Shown piece after piece: positions 22,424 to 34,730 of a stretch of 64,000 bases of DNA; position 1 is the stretch's first letter; each line of letters opens with the position of its first letter. The stretch covers positions 57,650 through 121,649 of the forward strand of contig CAJNOI010000083.1 of assembly GCA_905250115.1 (NCBI GenBank). Direction: 5' to 3'. The DNA comes from Adineta steineri (taxonomy: Eukaryota; Rotifera; Eurotatoria; Adinetida; Adinetidae). The position numbers and the translations under genes are program-made. The notes below the pieces were generated by a model. It worked only from the letters and a program-made list of their open reading frames with translations. It had not been told where the DNA came from and did not search any database.

Positions 22424-22644
22424 GTGAGGGTGTGGGTGTAGGCGAGTGGGTGAGGGTGATGGTGAAGATGGAAGAGGATGAGGATGTGTGTATGGGTGTG
22501 GATAGGTATGGGTGTAGGTGTGGGTGCGGATGTCTGCATGGTTGTCGGCGGTGTATGTACGGTGGATATTATATTATCTTTGTATTGACACACTCACCCA
22601 CACCCACCCATCCACACCCACACCCACACCCACACCCACACCCA
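22424..22644. repeat. long TGTGGG/ACACCC block
   Basis: About 110 bp rich in GGTGTGGG-like units on the left, a short AT loop, then perfect (CCCACA)n on the right ending at 22644. The largest hexamer array in the window. Confidence 0.8.
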
Positions 22645-22689
22645 ACTTATTGATAAAAATCCACTTTCCGCGAAAAAGGCACCTCACTT

Positions 22690-23325
22690 AACAGAGTAAC
22701 CGAAAACAATTTATCTCAGGGGTATCAAAAAAATTCATAACAAAAAGCTTACTAAATGATGTAACCAAGACTTTATTATTCGGGGAGAGAAGGAATGAAA
22801 AATACAGCGTTTCTATGTATAAAAATGTGTGCGTTTTACCCTTGAAGAGCAATTCTTTGTTTGTAAAAAAAGGTGGAGTTGCTAACAACAAAGAATGTCT
22901 GCATCATTTTGCTTTCAAAAGGTTTTTTTCTCGATGTGTAAAAAGCGCACATTTTTACGCGTAGGAGCGCCGCATTTTTCGTTCTTTCTCCGTCTCGGTA
23001 GAAAAATAAAATACAATTATTTATTTAAAAAGTGAATGTTTGAAATACTTTTTCTCCGATGATCATCCATTAGAAATAAAAGTCTACATTAAGGCGAGAT
23101 TATAATTTTTTAACATGTAACTTCTCAGACACAATCAGATATTTCTTCTCGCTTCACCAAATTCATTATACATTCTCGTATTTTATAGTTTTCCTTTAAT
23201 TTAGTTTTGAAGTATAGATTATGTCGTTAACCGATTTGAATTAACATCGACACTTCAAGAAGGTTATTTGAATTATATATATTTCGAGTATAAGGGAGAC
23301 AACAAAATAATACGGTAAGTGTGCG
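22690..23325. repeat. segmental duplication, copy 2, with a broken first exon
   Basis: Copies the sequence upstream of the mucin-like gene up to and including its first exon and donor. The start codon has become ATA and the exon has lost three bases, while GTAAGT is kept. Directly after it sits a TGTGGG foldback. No downstream mucin-like exons follow, so this is a promoter-plus-first-exon relic. Confidence 0.75.
22779..22997. repeat. inverted-repeat (MITE-like) element, copy 2
   Basis: GGGGAGAGAAGGAATGAAAA mirrored by TTTTTCGTTCTTTCTCCGTC about 200 bp on. Second copy of the element at 19681-19898. Confidence 0.7.
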
Positions 23326-23372
23326 GATGTGGGTGTATGTGTATCTTATTTATCTTACACACACCCACACCA
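23319..23372. repeat. TGTGGG foldback, same loop subfamily
   Basis: GTGTGCGGATGTGGGTG, loop TATCTTATTTATCTTACACA, then ACACCCACACC. It begins within the donor of the broken first-exon copy. Confidence 0.75.
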
Positions 23373-24499
23373 TCTAGATATCATTTAAGTTTATATACTA
23401 AATAAATTGGACTAAAAGATAAAGGTTGAAAATTTCTTTTCATCCGTGTGCTTATAGATCATTGTTTTATTTATTTGTGTACGAGCATATACTCATTTAT
23501 TTGAATTTTCTTGTCTGTTGCAATAATGTTTTGCATCTTTTTTAGAGTTGTAATTCCTGAAAACATCTTTATATTCATCTCTTTTGCTTGAACGTTGACG
23601 ATATGCTTTGTGTGGCAGCTGTTTGCAGACCAACTGATACTGGTGGAAAACCTCCAAAATATGACAGACGAGAAATTATAATCAAGGGATGGGGCTGTGA
23701 AGGTTTGGTTTATTTTTATTTCATCTCGTTTTTTCAGATAAATCAGAAATTATATAATCGACTATGAAAAGAGGAAATAGTCTTGCTTATGGGATCCTGA
23801 AAGATCCGCACGCGATTCTAAGAGCGGTGACTGAGGGGAAAAGGTGATGATGGACGTGCAGATCTTAGTGAGAATAATTCTATTTTAGTATATTTTACTT
23901 TCCGTTCCGTGCGTACCTTTCGTATATCATTTTTAGTGTGTACCATGATTAATATCTTTAATTGCAAGAATACGATTATATAACCTTTTTTCATTTCATT
24001 TGATTTTATTTTGCATTGAATATTTATTAGCAGCAGAACGTGAATAATTGACATACGAAGGAAACTTTCAAAGTGATAAAAAGCTTTTGACCTTAAATTT
24101 TGTCTCTAAGTAGATGGCGTATAGACTAGTAAAAGGCTAAGACAATATGGGCGCACGTTTTGATCCAGCTGAGATATCGACTTTTTACTACAATTTTACA
24201 GTAAAATCGAAATCTCATTATGACGATCGTTAGTAGTCGTAAAGCATAGTATCCGAGTGTGAAAAACATATATGTCCTCTAATTACAAACCAACTGTTTC
24301 ATCGAAATTAAGGCTCATAGATATATTGAAATAGAGATTTCAAAGGGCATAAAAAATGTTTCTTCAAAAACCCTTTATTTACTATTCAAAATCAGCTGCG
24401 ATCTTAGAAAACATCCTGAAAAGATTTCCAACAACATTCTTTCAAATATCCACATCACTCTTATACAAAACTACAAAGTAAATTACAAGCACTTTCTTA

Positions 24500-24549
24500 C
24501 ATCTTGAGGGTGTAGGTATAAATGGAAATAAGACCCACATCCTCAAGAT
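24500..24549. repeat. TGTGGG foldback repeat
   Basis: ACATCTTGAGGGTGTAGGTA opposite AAGACCCACATCCTCAAGAT, a compact hairpin with a 10-base loop. Confidence 0.75.
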
Positions 24550-24741
24550 TAGTACTTTAATTCCATAAATTAAAATCGAGATCATATCTGTTCATAATTA
24601 ATACGAAGTTCTAAAATAATTGAAACATGATTTTATAGCATCCGAATTGATCGTTATTCGTCTTCTTTTATGATTAAGAATTTAAATAAGCCTATATAAA
24701 ATACAAATTAAACAATTCTTCATTGTTTAGGAAACAGCCTC

Positions 24742-27700
24742 ATGGCTTTCTTACGACATTATATGCCAATTGATAAGATTCAAGATGTTAAACAAAACAA
24801 AAATATCCGTAACGTAAACGTTACTACTCGTGATCCTCGTTATTTAGCGCCAGTACAATGTGGTGATATTATGGAATTTAACGTAAATAGAATAGGTAAA
24901 TATGATATATTTCAAGTATATCGAAATGGTAATGATTATTACAAAATATATAATGGTTTTGAATTATGCAATATAACATACTGTACACCAGAAGAAAAGA
25001 GATGTATGTTCCTTTCATTAGCTCTTGATCCAGATTTATCTGAAACTGAGTTCATTTTTTGTGTTATTCCATCATCGAGACGTGGAGAAATATCAAAAAC
25101 AGGTATATGTCCACTGGCTTATTGTACAATAAATCATCTTGTAATACAACGACGTGTACAGAAATATTTTCTAATGAATCAGAAAACAAATCAAAAAGTT
25201 TATTTACATAAAGGCGATACAATTGAACTTACATGGTCATCAGAAGATGATATTACCTATCGTATTGAAGAAAAAAAATATTGTCCAATATCTGGTGGTC
25301 TTTATACTCCTGAACAAACATTTGATAGTACATTAGCCGAAGGAATGTATAGAAAAACATTTAATGAACTTGGTATGTCATTTTTATTTCGTTATACTGA
25401 TACAAATGAAATTTATGATGTAATTACTTGTATTGTTAATGATGAATATAAAATAAAACATATATTAATAACTGATAATAAGATTCAACCAAATATTATT
25501 CATATTGAACAACATGATTGGATTATGTTTGAATGGCATGGTAAACATGCACAAAGTATTGTACAAATCGAACCATTTCGTACTGATAAAGATCAACAAT
25601 CAATTGAAGTTTGTATTTTATAGGAAAACAAAATAAAAATAAAATTTTTCTATTTTAATTAGATGACAAATATTGGTGAACATTTTTTTTGGCCACATCA
25701 ACCATCACGTTATGGTTATATGTATCATCAATTTAATGAAACAGGTGTGTATTGTTTTAAAACTGCAGATGGTCAAATTGGTACGATTATTGTTGAACCA
25801 CTGAAAACTATTCGTCATGTATCGATTCATAGTGATCGTTTAAGTAAATAAAAAAAAAGAAATATATTTTTAAATACAAAAATTCTTTTTATTTATAGTT
25901 TATAAAATGAATACAAAAGGTTTAGTTCAGTTCAATTGGAATCAGTATGATACACCAGAAGAACCGGTATTAATTACTATTGATTCAAATTCATCACGAA
26001 TACCAGATGATCTTGATAATCGTACTGGAATGTTTCATTGTCGTAAGTAGATCAATCTGAGAGTGTATCGAAGATTAATACAACAAAAGAATAGATAAAA
26101 TCAAGGTCGTAAATGAAAAGTAGAAGGTAAAAACGTTCTATATTTCTAAAACACGCGCTGATGTAATGAGCCAATACTTAGCGGCGGCGCCAGGAATTTA
26201 GACTAGGGTGGGCTCAGCATTATATATATAAGATCTAAAAAAGATTTCAGGATGGGCTCAGCCCACCTCACCCACACCCTCAAAATTTTCTAAGCTCCGA
26301 AAACTTATAAATTGAAAAAACGTCTGCTACAAAATTTGTAATTTAGATTCTGCCCTTTTCAATAAAAAAAATTCACTTGTTTAGAACTTAGTAAGACAGT
26401 CTAAGATAGCTTGACTTTTGCATGGCTCATTACTACAAAAAAATCATCTCTTTGCTTAAATAATTCAATAAAAAAAACACGAAGACATAACCTCATTATT
26501 ATATATTTTTAGGTGCGCATCAATGTACAAGAATAGAACCATTCTTTCGTCGTTATTTTCATTCATGTGAAACATTTCTTTTAAATATTCCTCAATATGG
26601 TTTTTACAATTTTGCTTATTCCGACAATCCTCATTATCCTCTAATAAGTCTGATTGTTAAAAATGGTAGTCATGTAAGTAATTCTTTTTTTTTCTAATGA
26701 AAAAAAAAATCTTTCTTAAATAGACTCATAGTGTTATGTATGATGAACAGAATATATTCAAACCACATACATTAGTAATAAATCGTCTTGATCACGTAGA
26801 ATTTCTTCCATCATCATCAAGAAGAGGTAGAATATTATATCAAATTAATGAATATGATAATCAATCAGAACCGAAAAAAATCTTATTTCAACCACAAGAA
26901 AATAGTATTAATTATTTTATTAAAGAATTTTCGCAATTAGGCATTTATTATTTTTCAACGGATATTAATAATTCTAATAAACAAAAGTCTAAACAATCTT
27001 CAACACATCCATTAACAATAATTGTTCTACCTGAAATTCGTTTTCATCGTAAATTAATCAGTAAAGGAAAATTTAATGATGATCCAATTATAACAACAAA
27101 TCCAAATGATTTTGTTATTTGGCAATTCGACAAAATTATTTCTTATAATCTTGTTAAATTACATTTAAATGACACATATAATGATATAATGTCATGTCAT
27201 GATCGAGCTACTGTTGGAAGAATTCGACAATGTCTTGCTGTACATTGTAAATCTATTCCATCTGGAGCATCCTATTTTTGTAGTCCAGGTATGAGAAAAA
27301 AAAGTAAATATTAATAAGAACTTTTTATTATTCATAGATTTTGAACGAGTTACTGGTGCATATAAAGTAAATTATAAAAAAAAGAAAAATATTTTTTTAT
27401 TTTATTTGTTTTTTAAAAGAATCGACTTATATCAACAATTATTATTGATCCACCATTTAATCAAAATTCTTTTTGTCTTATTAATCAACAATTTGTTCCG
27501 AAAATTTTATATGTTGCAGAAGTAAATAATTTTCTTTAAGTAAATTTGTTTTTATTACTATAAACATAGAGTGAGACAGTATCATGGGTATTAAATGATC
27601 ATGCTTCAAATCATCGAATTTCTCTACAATCAATTAACAATGACAATAGTGACGATAGAGTAATTTTTTTCTTCTTCGTCTTTCGAATTAATTCTAATGA

Positions 27701-30287
27701 ATTTTAATTAAAGAATATTGCAATTAATCAAAATATTGCTGAATATGTTAATGGTATTCATCGTTTACATACATTTAATCAACATGGAAAATATATTATT
27801 AAATCCGATCGTTTTCCGGATACAACAGCAATTGTAGTTGTTTATGGAGATATTGATGTTGCAAGGCATAGTAAGTGTTTTATTTGAAAAAAAACAAAAC
27901 GATTTATTTCTTTTTTTCAACTTGAATAGAGAAACGACTTCAAAAACCTCAAATAATGGAATATATCCATGATGTTAGTGAATTTGATACAATAATACAT
28001 TTAGATGATTCAAATCATCGTAATACTAATATTTATTATACACTTGATGGTTCACCTCCAACACAACACTATAGAAATGTTCATGTAAATAATAATAAAA
28101 GGAAAAAAAAAATTTTTTTTTGTTTTTTTTTTAATTTAGCTTTATAATCGAAATAATGGTGTACATTTGCGTCCAACAGGTTTACATGTTTTACGTGCTT
28201 ATTCAACGTTAGATGAAAAATTATCAAGTTTCATTCAATACAGCAGGTTTGTTTAATTAATATTTTATATTTCGAAATTGTCTGAATTCAAGAACGCCTA
28301 GTTTTGTTCGTACTATTAAAAACAGTTTCTACCTGAATAAAAAAAATAGATTAATTACTTTTCAATTCTCGTCTTCAAGTACATTTATCAAATTTATTAT
28401 TATTATCCATTAAATATACCTGGTGTCATGAGGTTTTGAGAACTTAAAATCTGCTGTTTTTCCCTTAGTAGATGTGAATCTCAAGTAATCGAGACTTTAT
28501 TGATTACAGTAACGAACTCGGATCCTTCATGTTTATTGACAACCAAGTGTTGCTCAATGGATCGAAAGTTTGAAACTAAATCTAAATAACATTTAGAAGA
28601 CAAAAAGCAAATCAACTTGTAGCCACGATGACAGAGAAAATATAAAGCTTCCTAAAAAATGAACATAAAAGATTGACGAGTTCTATAATTCACAATTCAG
28701 TATCTATTCAGAGAGTCTCGATCAGGATTTCTCGGTTTGTTTCTTATTAGAGTTATGCATGGATGTACCGCGGGTTTCGGTCATATTCTTACTATTTTAA
28801 AGGAAAATCTGAAAGCAGGGGACCCACGGAGTTATGTATGAAATCTCCAATAAACACTGAACCGTAAATCATGCACACTTCGCTGATTTCTTACCTTGTA
28901 GAAAACTGCTTGTTCTGCAGTCCTATATATTAGTACGCACAAAAATTCTAGAAATTATTTTTTCCAGTGCTTCTTATACTTCTATAAACACAAAAGAGGA
29001 ATAAGCTGAATTTTCATTTTCAATATGTGTCGAATTTAGATTTTATTTTTTCATGTTATTTTAGACCAACATTTGTTTTGGACAATGGAAGATTAGACTC
29101 TCGACAAGACAGTGACAGCTCTGACTCTTCACAGGACAGTGACATACCTGACTCTCCATGGGACAGTTGTCGAATACATCTTTCACTTTTAATACAATAT
29201 CCAACCAAAATAAATGCAACAGTTAAAATTCAACCAACACATACAATTGATCTTATTGATCATTTTGAATTATATGTTAATGGTATTGCATATAGATTCG
29301 TTAAATCACTAGAAGATATTCATTTGTCAACAAAAAGTTTAGTTGCTGGTAAACACAATAAAATATATGTTATTGCTTATCCAAAAGATCATATTAGTCA
29401 TGCTCAACCAATTCAATCGAATACACCAGTAAGGACAAAACCGCATAAAGATCATTTTTGAGCTGCCATTAGTTTTCATCATTTTATCGTTTATTCAATG
29501 GGAAAATTCCACGGGGATTCGTTTAATAATAAAAATAAAGATGTTTCCGAAAAGTCTAAACATATTTTTGTCGAAAATATGAATATTCACTATTGTATTA
29601 TAAATAGATAATTTACATATTTAGGAAAAACATACATGTTTGGTTTTTTCTAAATGAGATATTTCAGATCAGAAATTATCTATTTGTAATACAAAAGTGA
29701 ATATTTATATTTTCATCAAAAATATATGTAAACCTTTCGGAAACATCTTTATTTTATTACGTATTAAAACGAATCCTTGTGAAATTGTCCCATTGAATAA
29801 ACGATGAAAAAGTTAATGGCAGCTCAAAAATGATCTTTATGCGCTTTTGTTCTTTATATTATATAAATTAAGAACAAATAAATTTCATTTTTGTTTCCAA
29901 TAGAGATTTGATTTTGGAAAAAAACCGCCCGCTTTTGTAACAAATGGAGGCAAAACTGATGATGATAAAGATCGAGCACGAATGCTTTATGAAAAACTAC
30001 GAGGGCTTGGAAATAAGCCACACCAATGCGATTCAACTTGTATACATCCACACACATCATTTCCGGGTTTTCCTCATTATTTGGATGATTCATCGGAAGG
30101 AACACCAACACCACCTGTTGATCCAAATCCAAATCCAAATCCAAAACCGAAACCAAAACCAAAACCAAAACCAAACCCAGATACAGATACAGACGATGAT
30201 ACGGGGAGCGACGGAGGCCCCACTTTGCCATTTTCAGTAGAAATTGTGGTTGCTATTGAAAGTAAAGATCGTCAGATGAAAAAATAA
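24742..30287 (+). CDS. multi-domain protein with cupredoxin-like repeats and a chitobiase C-terminal-like domain, 13 exons
   Basis: Exons: 24742-25608, 25663-25843, 25899-26042, 26513-26673, 26724-27288, 27338-27366 (29-nt microexon), 27420-27521, 27570-27659, 27714-27870, 27930-28084, 28140-28246, 29065-29428, 29904-30287. All phases match; total 3306 nt, 1101 residues. The N-terminal two thirds repeats a beta-sandwich pattern (GDTIELTW, then YRKTFNELGMSFLFRY; FNETGVYCFKTADGQIGTII; FSQLGIYYFSTD), as in cupredoxins, but I see no full copper ligand set. Exons 10-11 carry IYYTLDGSPPT, the hallmark of chitobiase/beta-hexosaminidase C-terminal (CHB_HEX_C) modules. The tail has an Asp/Ser stretch and an NP/KP-repeat. 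No clear signal peptide or membrane span, and no catalytic domain. Function unknown. The first ATG follows a TTTAG acceptor, so a leader intron or spliced leader is likely. Confidence 0.85.
26179..26280. mobile_element. truncated hAT-type MITE in intron 3 of the cupredoxin-repeat gene
   Basis: Starts TAGCGGCGGCGCCAGGAAT and continues with TAGGGTGGGCTCAG and TCAGGATGGGCTCAGCCCAC. The complete copy lies at 59718-59925 in the opposite orientation. The right terminal repeat is missing here. Confidence 0.75.
29432..29855. mobile_element. foldback element, about 420 bp with arms of about 180 bp, in the last intron
   Basis: The left arm from GCATAAAGATCATTTTTGAG (29440) is mirrored by CTCAAAAATGATCTTTATGC (ending 29843). 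The mirror continues inward with few differences (for example ATCGTTTATTCAATGGGA and AAAGATGTTTCCGAAA on both arms) to a centre near 29640. No open frame. It starts at the donor and ends shortly before the acceptor of the intron 29429-29903, so nearly all of that intron is the element. Confidence 0.85.
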
Positions 30288-30913
30288 AATTCTGCACTCC
30301 TTGCCACTTTTGAAAATTTTGGGAACGCATTATTGATTTTGAAAACATGACTTTTGCACCTCATTCATTTTTCTCTCTTCACCACATCCCTGATTAATGA
30401 CACTTGATAATCTTCAAATTCTTTTGTTTTTATTTTTTGTCTTGTGGTTTAAATCATTTTTGCACTTCTTATATTATATACGTATTTTATTAAGAAAACA
30501 AGAAAAAAAGATACTAATTTATTATTTTGGAAAATGAATGTCAATCAATTTCCATATTTGCAACGATAGTCCTAGAGAAAATCTTTGATGTTTCCTTATC
30601 AGATCCTTGACAGATATGATCAGAGTCATGTAGCCTCAGAATTTCAAGATCTTGACAAAATTCAAAACAAGATATTGCCGGTTCCTGATAACTTTACCAC
30701 TGTTTTTGAACTAGGATTAAGTTAGAAAAACGATAATCGCTCAAGAAAGTGTGTAGCCATGCTATTGCAGCATACTGTCAAGATTTCAATCATTCAAAAC
30801 TAGAAAAAAACATTTTTAATCACATTTTTCAGAATACAACTGAGTTTTTTCGAAGATCTTATCATATTTCTTGAGAGACTATTTGCAGAATTTGCTAAAT
30901 AGAACATAAAACT

Positions 30914-30974
30914 AATCTTGAGGTTCTGGGCGTGGGTGTCCGTATGAATATTACACCCTCACGCACACCCTCGT
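30914..30974. repeat. TGTGGG foldback repeat
   Basis: AATCTTGAGGTTCTGGGCGT opposite ACACCCTCACGCACACCCTC, between the convergent ends of the cupredoxin-repeat and F-box genes. Confidence 0.65.
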
Positions 30975-31131
30975 AAGTGTTCGGTAAAATACGTAATGTA
31001 GCAACAATGCCTTGTATAATTATGTTTTCAATCCTGTTGTTTATTATTGTTTAAACAAAAAATAAACAAATGATATTATTTAATATGAAAAAATCTCGTC
31101 AGTTTCCTGTTTTAGATCATGTTTTTTTATC

Positions 31132-34100
31132 TTAAGTAAAGATCAAAGGATTATTGTCCAAATTAAGTGTTATTAATGTCTGTAGAAAAAATATTCATAA
31201 GCAATGAGGGTTTTTGAGAGAAAAACAAAATTACCTTATGAGTGTGTAATGTATCTAATAAATATTGTTCTCCATTATCACCGATTTGATTAAATCCCAT
31301 ATCCAAAGTAGTGAGTGTCTGCAAGAAAATAAATACACATTAAACAAAATGAAACCAAAACGACAATGACCTTATTCGTTCTCAATGCAGTAGCTAAATA
31401 TTCAGCTCCTTTCACTTTGATTTCATTGTCCCATAAACTAAGTGTCGTAAGAGTCTATGTGTAAAAATAAAGAGAGATTTGAAAAAGAATTTATGAGATT
31501 AGCACATATACTGAATTTATTCGTAACATATCAGCTAAATATTTTGTTCCAGCAGTGCCTATTTGATTGCGTCCAAGATCAAGTGTGGTAATTGTCTAAA
31601 TATAAAATAGTGATAAACTATACAAAAAATACAAAGAGAAAAAGTTACTGTATTCTTTTGTAATGCATCAGCAAGACACCGTGCTCCTGTACTTCTTATT
31701 TGATTATTCCATAGATAGAGTGTAGTAAGTGTCTATACAAAAGAATTTCTGTGAAAAAATAAACAAAACAAGAAGAAAATGAAATATCACTGTGTTAGTC
31801 ATCATAGCATTTGCTAAATATTCTGCTCCATTGTCATCAATATGATTGAGTCGAAGATTAAGTATACGAAGTGTCTAAACAAAGATAAGTATATCAGAAA
31901 TAAATCTATATAGAAACTGACTGTATTCTTTTGTAATGCATTAGCCAGATATTCTGTTCCGTTGCTGCTCAAGTCGTTATCTCTCAAACTGAGAGTTGTA
32001 AGTGTCTATACAAAAAATTAAAACTAGGCATCACTAAATATAGAGTAAGAGGATGGTAATTACCATGTTATCTTCAAGCATATTGGCTAGATGTTGTACT
32101 TTCGACACATCGATCTGATTACTACCAAGTTCAAGTGTGTGCAGTGACTAGCAAGAAAAATAATATAATTTCAGACATCGAATAAATAAGAAGCAAAATG
32201 AAATTACTGTGTTTTTTCGAAATACATCACATAAATGCTGTATTCCATCATTACTGATATAATTATCTTCATAATTGAAGATTGTCAATGTCTATAGAAA
32301 CACAATAAAAATTTCACATAAATCTAAGAGCGAATAATATCTACAGTACTGTGTTGTAATGCATTAGTCAGATGTCGTAATCCTTCGTCTCCAAATTGAT
32401 TTCGACTGATTCTTAACGTCGTAAGCGTCTAGTCAATAATAAATGTAAGTATAATATTGAGAAAATTTTAAAAGCAAGAGATTACTCTATTATTTTGTAG
32501 TCCATAAGACAAATGTCGTGCTCCTTCATCTCCAATTTGATTTCCGCGAATACTTAACGTCCTAATAGTCTATGGAAAAAGTTGAATTCATAATAGGATA
32601 TAGAACTTTAAAAAACAATAAGCATTACAGTATTATTTTGTAATGATTCAGCTAGATGTTGTACTCCTTGAGCTCCAATCTGATTACCATCCATACTTAA
32701 CGTAGTAATAGTCTTAAGAAAAGAAATGCGAATGACTGTTCGTGAGTATTGAGTCTAAAGAAAGAAAGCTCGCAACACTCTAATTACCATATTGTTCTCA
32801 AGTGCATCAATAAGATATTGAAGTCCTTCTCGTTCGATATTATTATTATTTAAATTCAGTGTGACGATTGTCTATATGAAAAGAAAAAAAGAATCTGAGA
32901 GAAATAAAAATAAAATGAAGAATACAGTATTGTGTTTTAATGCACATGCCAAATATATCATATCTTTTGATATTTTATTACTATTTTCAAGATTCAGTTC
33001 AATGAGTGTCTACAGAAATAATCAATTAACTATTTTTTCAACTCTTTCAATGAAAATAACATACTTTATCTTCTTGTATATCATGATTATTTTCATTAGA
33101 AAAATTCTTTGTGAAATAACATAGATCATTGATCGGAAATGCTTTACATCTGATTAAGATATTGAAATCACCAATAGTTATTGGAATAGTATAAAGTATT
33201 ATTTCACAGGATGATGATCTCATAATACAATCAGCAATAACAAACCATCGTTTAATATCCAACCAAAATGGTGTTCGATATTGTTTTATTATTGAATGTA
33301 GATTTGTACAAAATGTACTGTTTAATTTTCTAATTGTATGTCGAAAACAAAATTGAAAGTTTTTTAACAATCGAAGTTTTGATTGAATGAGTTCTTCCCA
33401 TCGATTACCATCGAATAAAGAGGAAAAATAACATGTATGATTGATTATTTTTAGATGGACAAGTGATGGTGTCAATGAAAGTAAATAATTAAGCTGTCCG
33501 AATGATAAAGAACTATAATTCATTACTAACGAAGTTAATTGTAGATAGGTTGATTTGACAGAAGGTATCGTATCTATTACTAGACAGTATTCCATAACGA
33601 ATGTTCGTAACAAAGGAGAATGCTCAAGAATAGAACGATATTCTTGATCCGTACAACTTGTTATTGTCAGATGGTTCAGCTTACAATCAACAGGCCATGG
33701 TAAAATTTGTATAAGATTATGTCCATTAAAGATATGTAATTTTCGAAGTTTCCGTTGACTAATAGCTGTGGAAAGAGAAGAAAGTGATGCAGTTTGAAAG
33801 AAATCACTCAGCTGAATAGATAATGATATTAAAGAGAAATTGATAATGCATGGCAAAAATCGATCTAATTCATTTTTATTTATGTGTAAAAGTGTCAATG
33901 AACGGAGACAAGAAAATTGTTGAATATTAAGAATTGTTAGAAGAAAATCTGCTTTATCAGATTGTTCTTTGAAATCCGCAGAGAAAATCAATGAAATAAT
34001 ATTTTCACAACGAATTGATTGTAAAATAAATTCACATTGAACTTTTGTAAATAAAGTTAAATCGATTTCATACCGATTATAAATATTAACGATTTTATTG

Positions 34101-34210
34101 AGTTGACGACAAACGCATCGAAGCGATCGAATAATTGTTGGTGTATCAAGATAATCAAAGGTACGATGAAAAATTTCCACTGGAAAATCGAGAAGACATA
34201 TACTCGACAT
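31132..34210 (-). CDS. F-box protein with C-terminal ribonuclease-inhibitor-type LRRs
   Basis: A large first exon (33065-34210, 382 codons) is followed by 13 LRR exons, 84 nt each in those I measured, and a 48-nt last exon with the stop at 31132-31134; about 760 residues. The F-box lies right at the start (LLDFPVEIFHRTFDYLDTPT), which should bind Skp1 and make this a substrate adaptor of an SCF ubiquitin ligase. The rest of exon 1 is a divergent helical/LRR-like region. Each later exon encodes one 28-residue unit of the type TLTTLxLxxNxIGxxGxxYL and both its introns are phase 0. I chose the ATG at 34210 because the F-box begins within five residues; an upstream in-frame ATG (34360) would add 50 residues of low-complexity sequence. 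It is divergent from the dioxygenase gene with a 520-bp spacer. Confidence 0.88.
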
Positions 34211-34730
34211 TAGTATTGATGAAATAACTTTTTCAAAACTGAATGAGAATGATTCAAAAAAAAATAAACCTCGTGGACGGCTTTTTTTTCTTGTTATTCT
34301 TCGACATGTTATTATAAGAAACGATGAAAGATTGAGTAACTCAACTATATGAGTCATCATGTCGCCTCCGACGAGATGTTTTTTTGTAGTTGTGCAAGAA
34401 ATTTATTTATTTTCTTTTAAAAATACAATTATTATACATTAAGCCAAGAATAAATTATTAAGCACAAAATGTTACAGAATGATAATTGATAAATAAGATC
34501 ATTTTTTCATTCTTTTATTATAGGTTGGTAGCATGTGCAAACAATAAAGATAGCTTTAGAATCACATTCATAATAAAATATTATGTGCCATTATTTACAC
34601 ATGTTACTTTTATTTTTCTACAGCGCTGTTGTGTTGTATAAATATATGAACATAAATATCTTTCATTAACAGCATATGTTACTAGCAAGGTTTTCTCAGT
34701 GCTTATTTTTTTTCTTTTAAATTTTCTATC
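34211..34730. promoter_or_regulatory. shared intergenic spacer between divergent F-box/LRR and dioxygenase genes
   Basis: 520 bp of AT-rich DNA between two divergent starts. A TATAAATA lies at 34637-34644, 87 bases before the dioxygenase ATG. No comparable element is obvious for the minus strand. Confidence 0.4.

Larger units (their letters stand above)
22151..24741. other. repeat-dense intergenic block downstream of the mucin-like gene
   Basis: Holds the largest TGTGGG block (22424-22644), the second copy of the upstream duplicated segment (about 22690-23325) and another foldback at 23319-23372. A possible exon at 23603-23701 (open, ATG to a GT donor, containing RPTDTGGKPPKYDRREIIIK) has no partner exon that I can find. 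Confidence 0.5.

Noticed and set aside
15711..22644. True chromosome end because of TGTGGG hexamers
   Set aside because: The tracts are short, occur in both orientations as hairpins and are flanked by genes on both sides.
23603..23701. Possible exon containing RPTDTGGKPPKYDRREIIIK
   Set aside because: No compatible second exon and no family match; kept only as a note in the surrounding region.
29854..30231. Minus-strand frame over the last exon of the cupredoxin-repeat gene
   Set aside because: Antisense shadow of the Pro/Lys/Asn repeat; the plus-strand reading fits 13 exons in phase.
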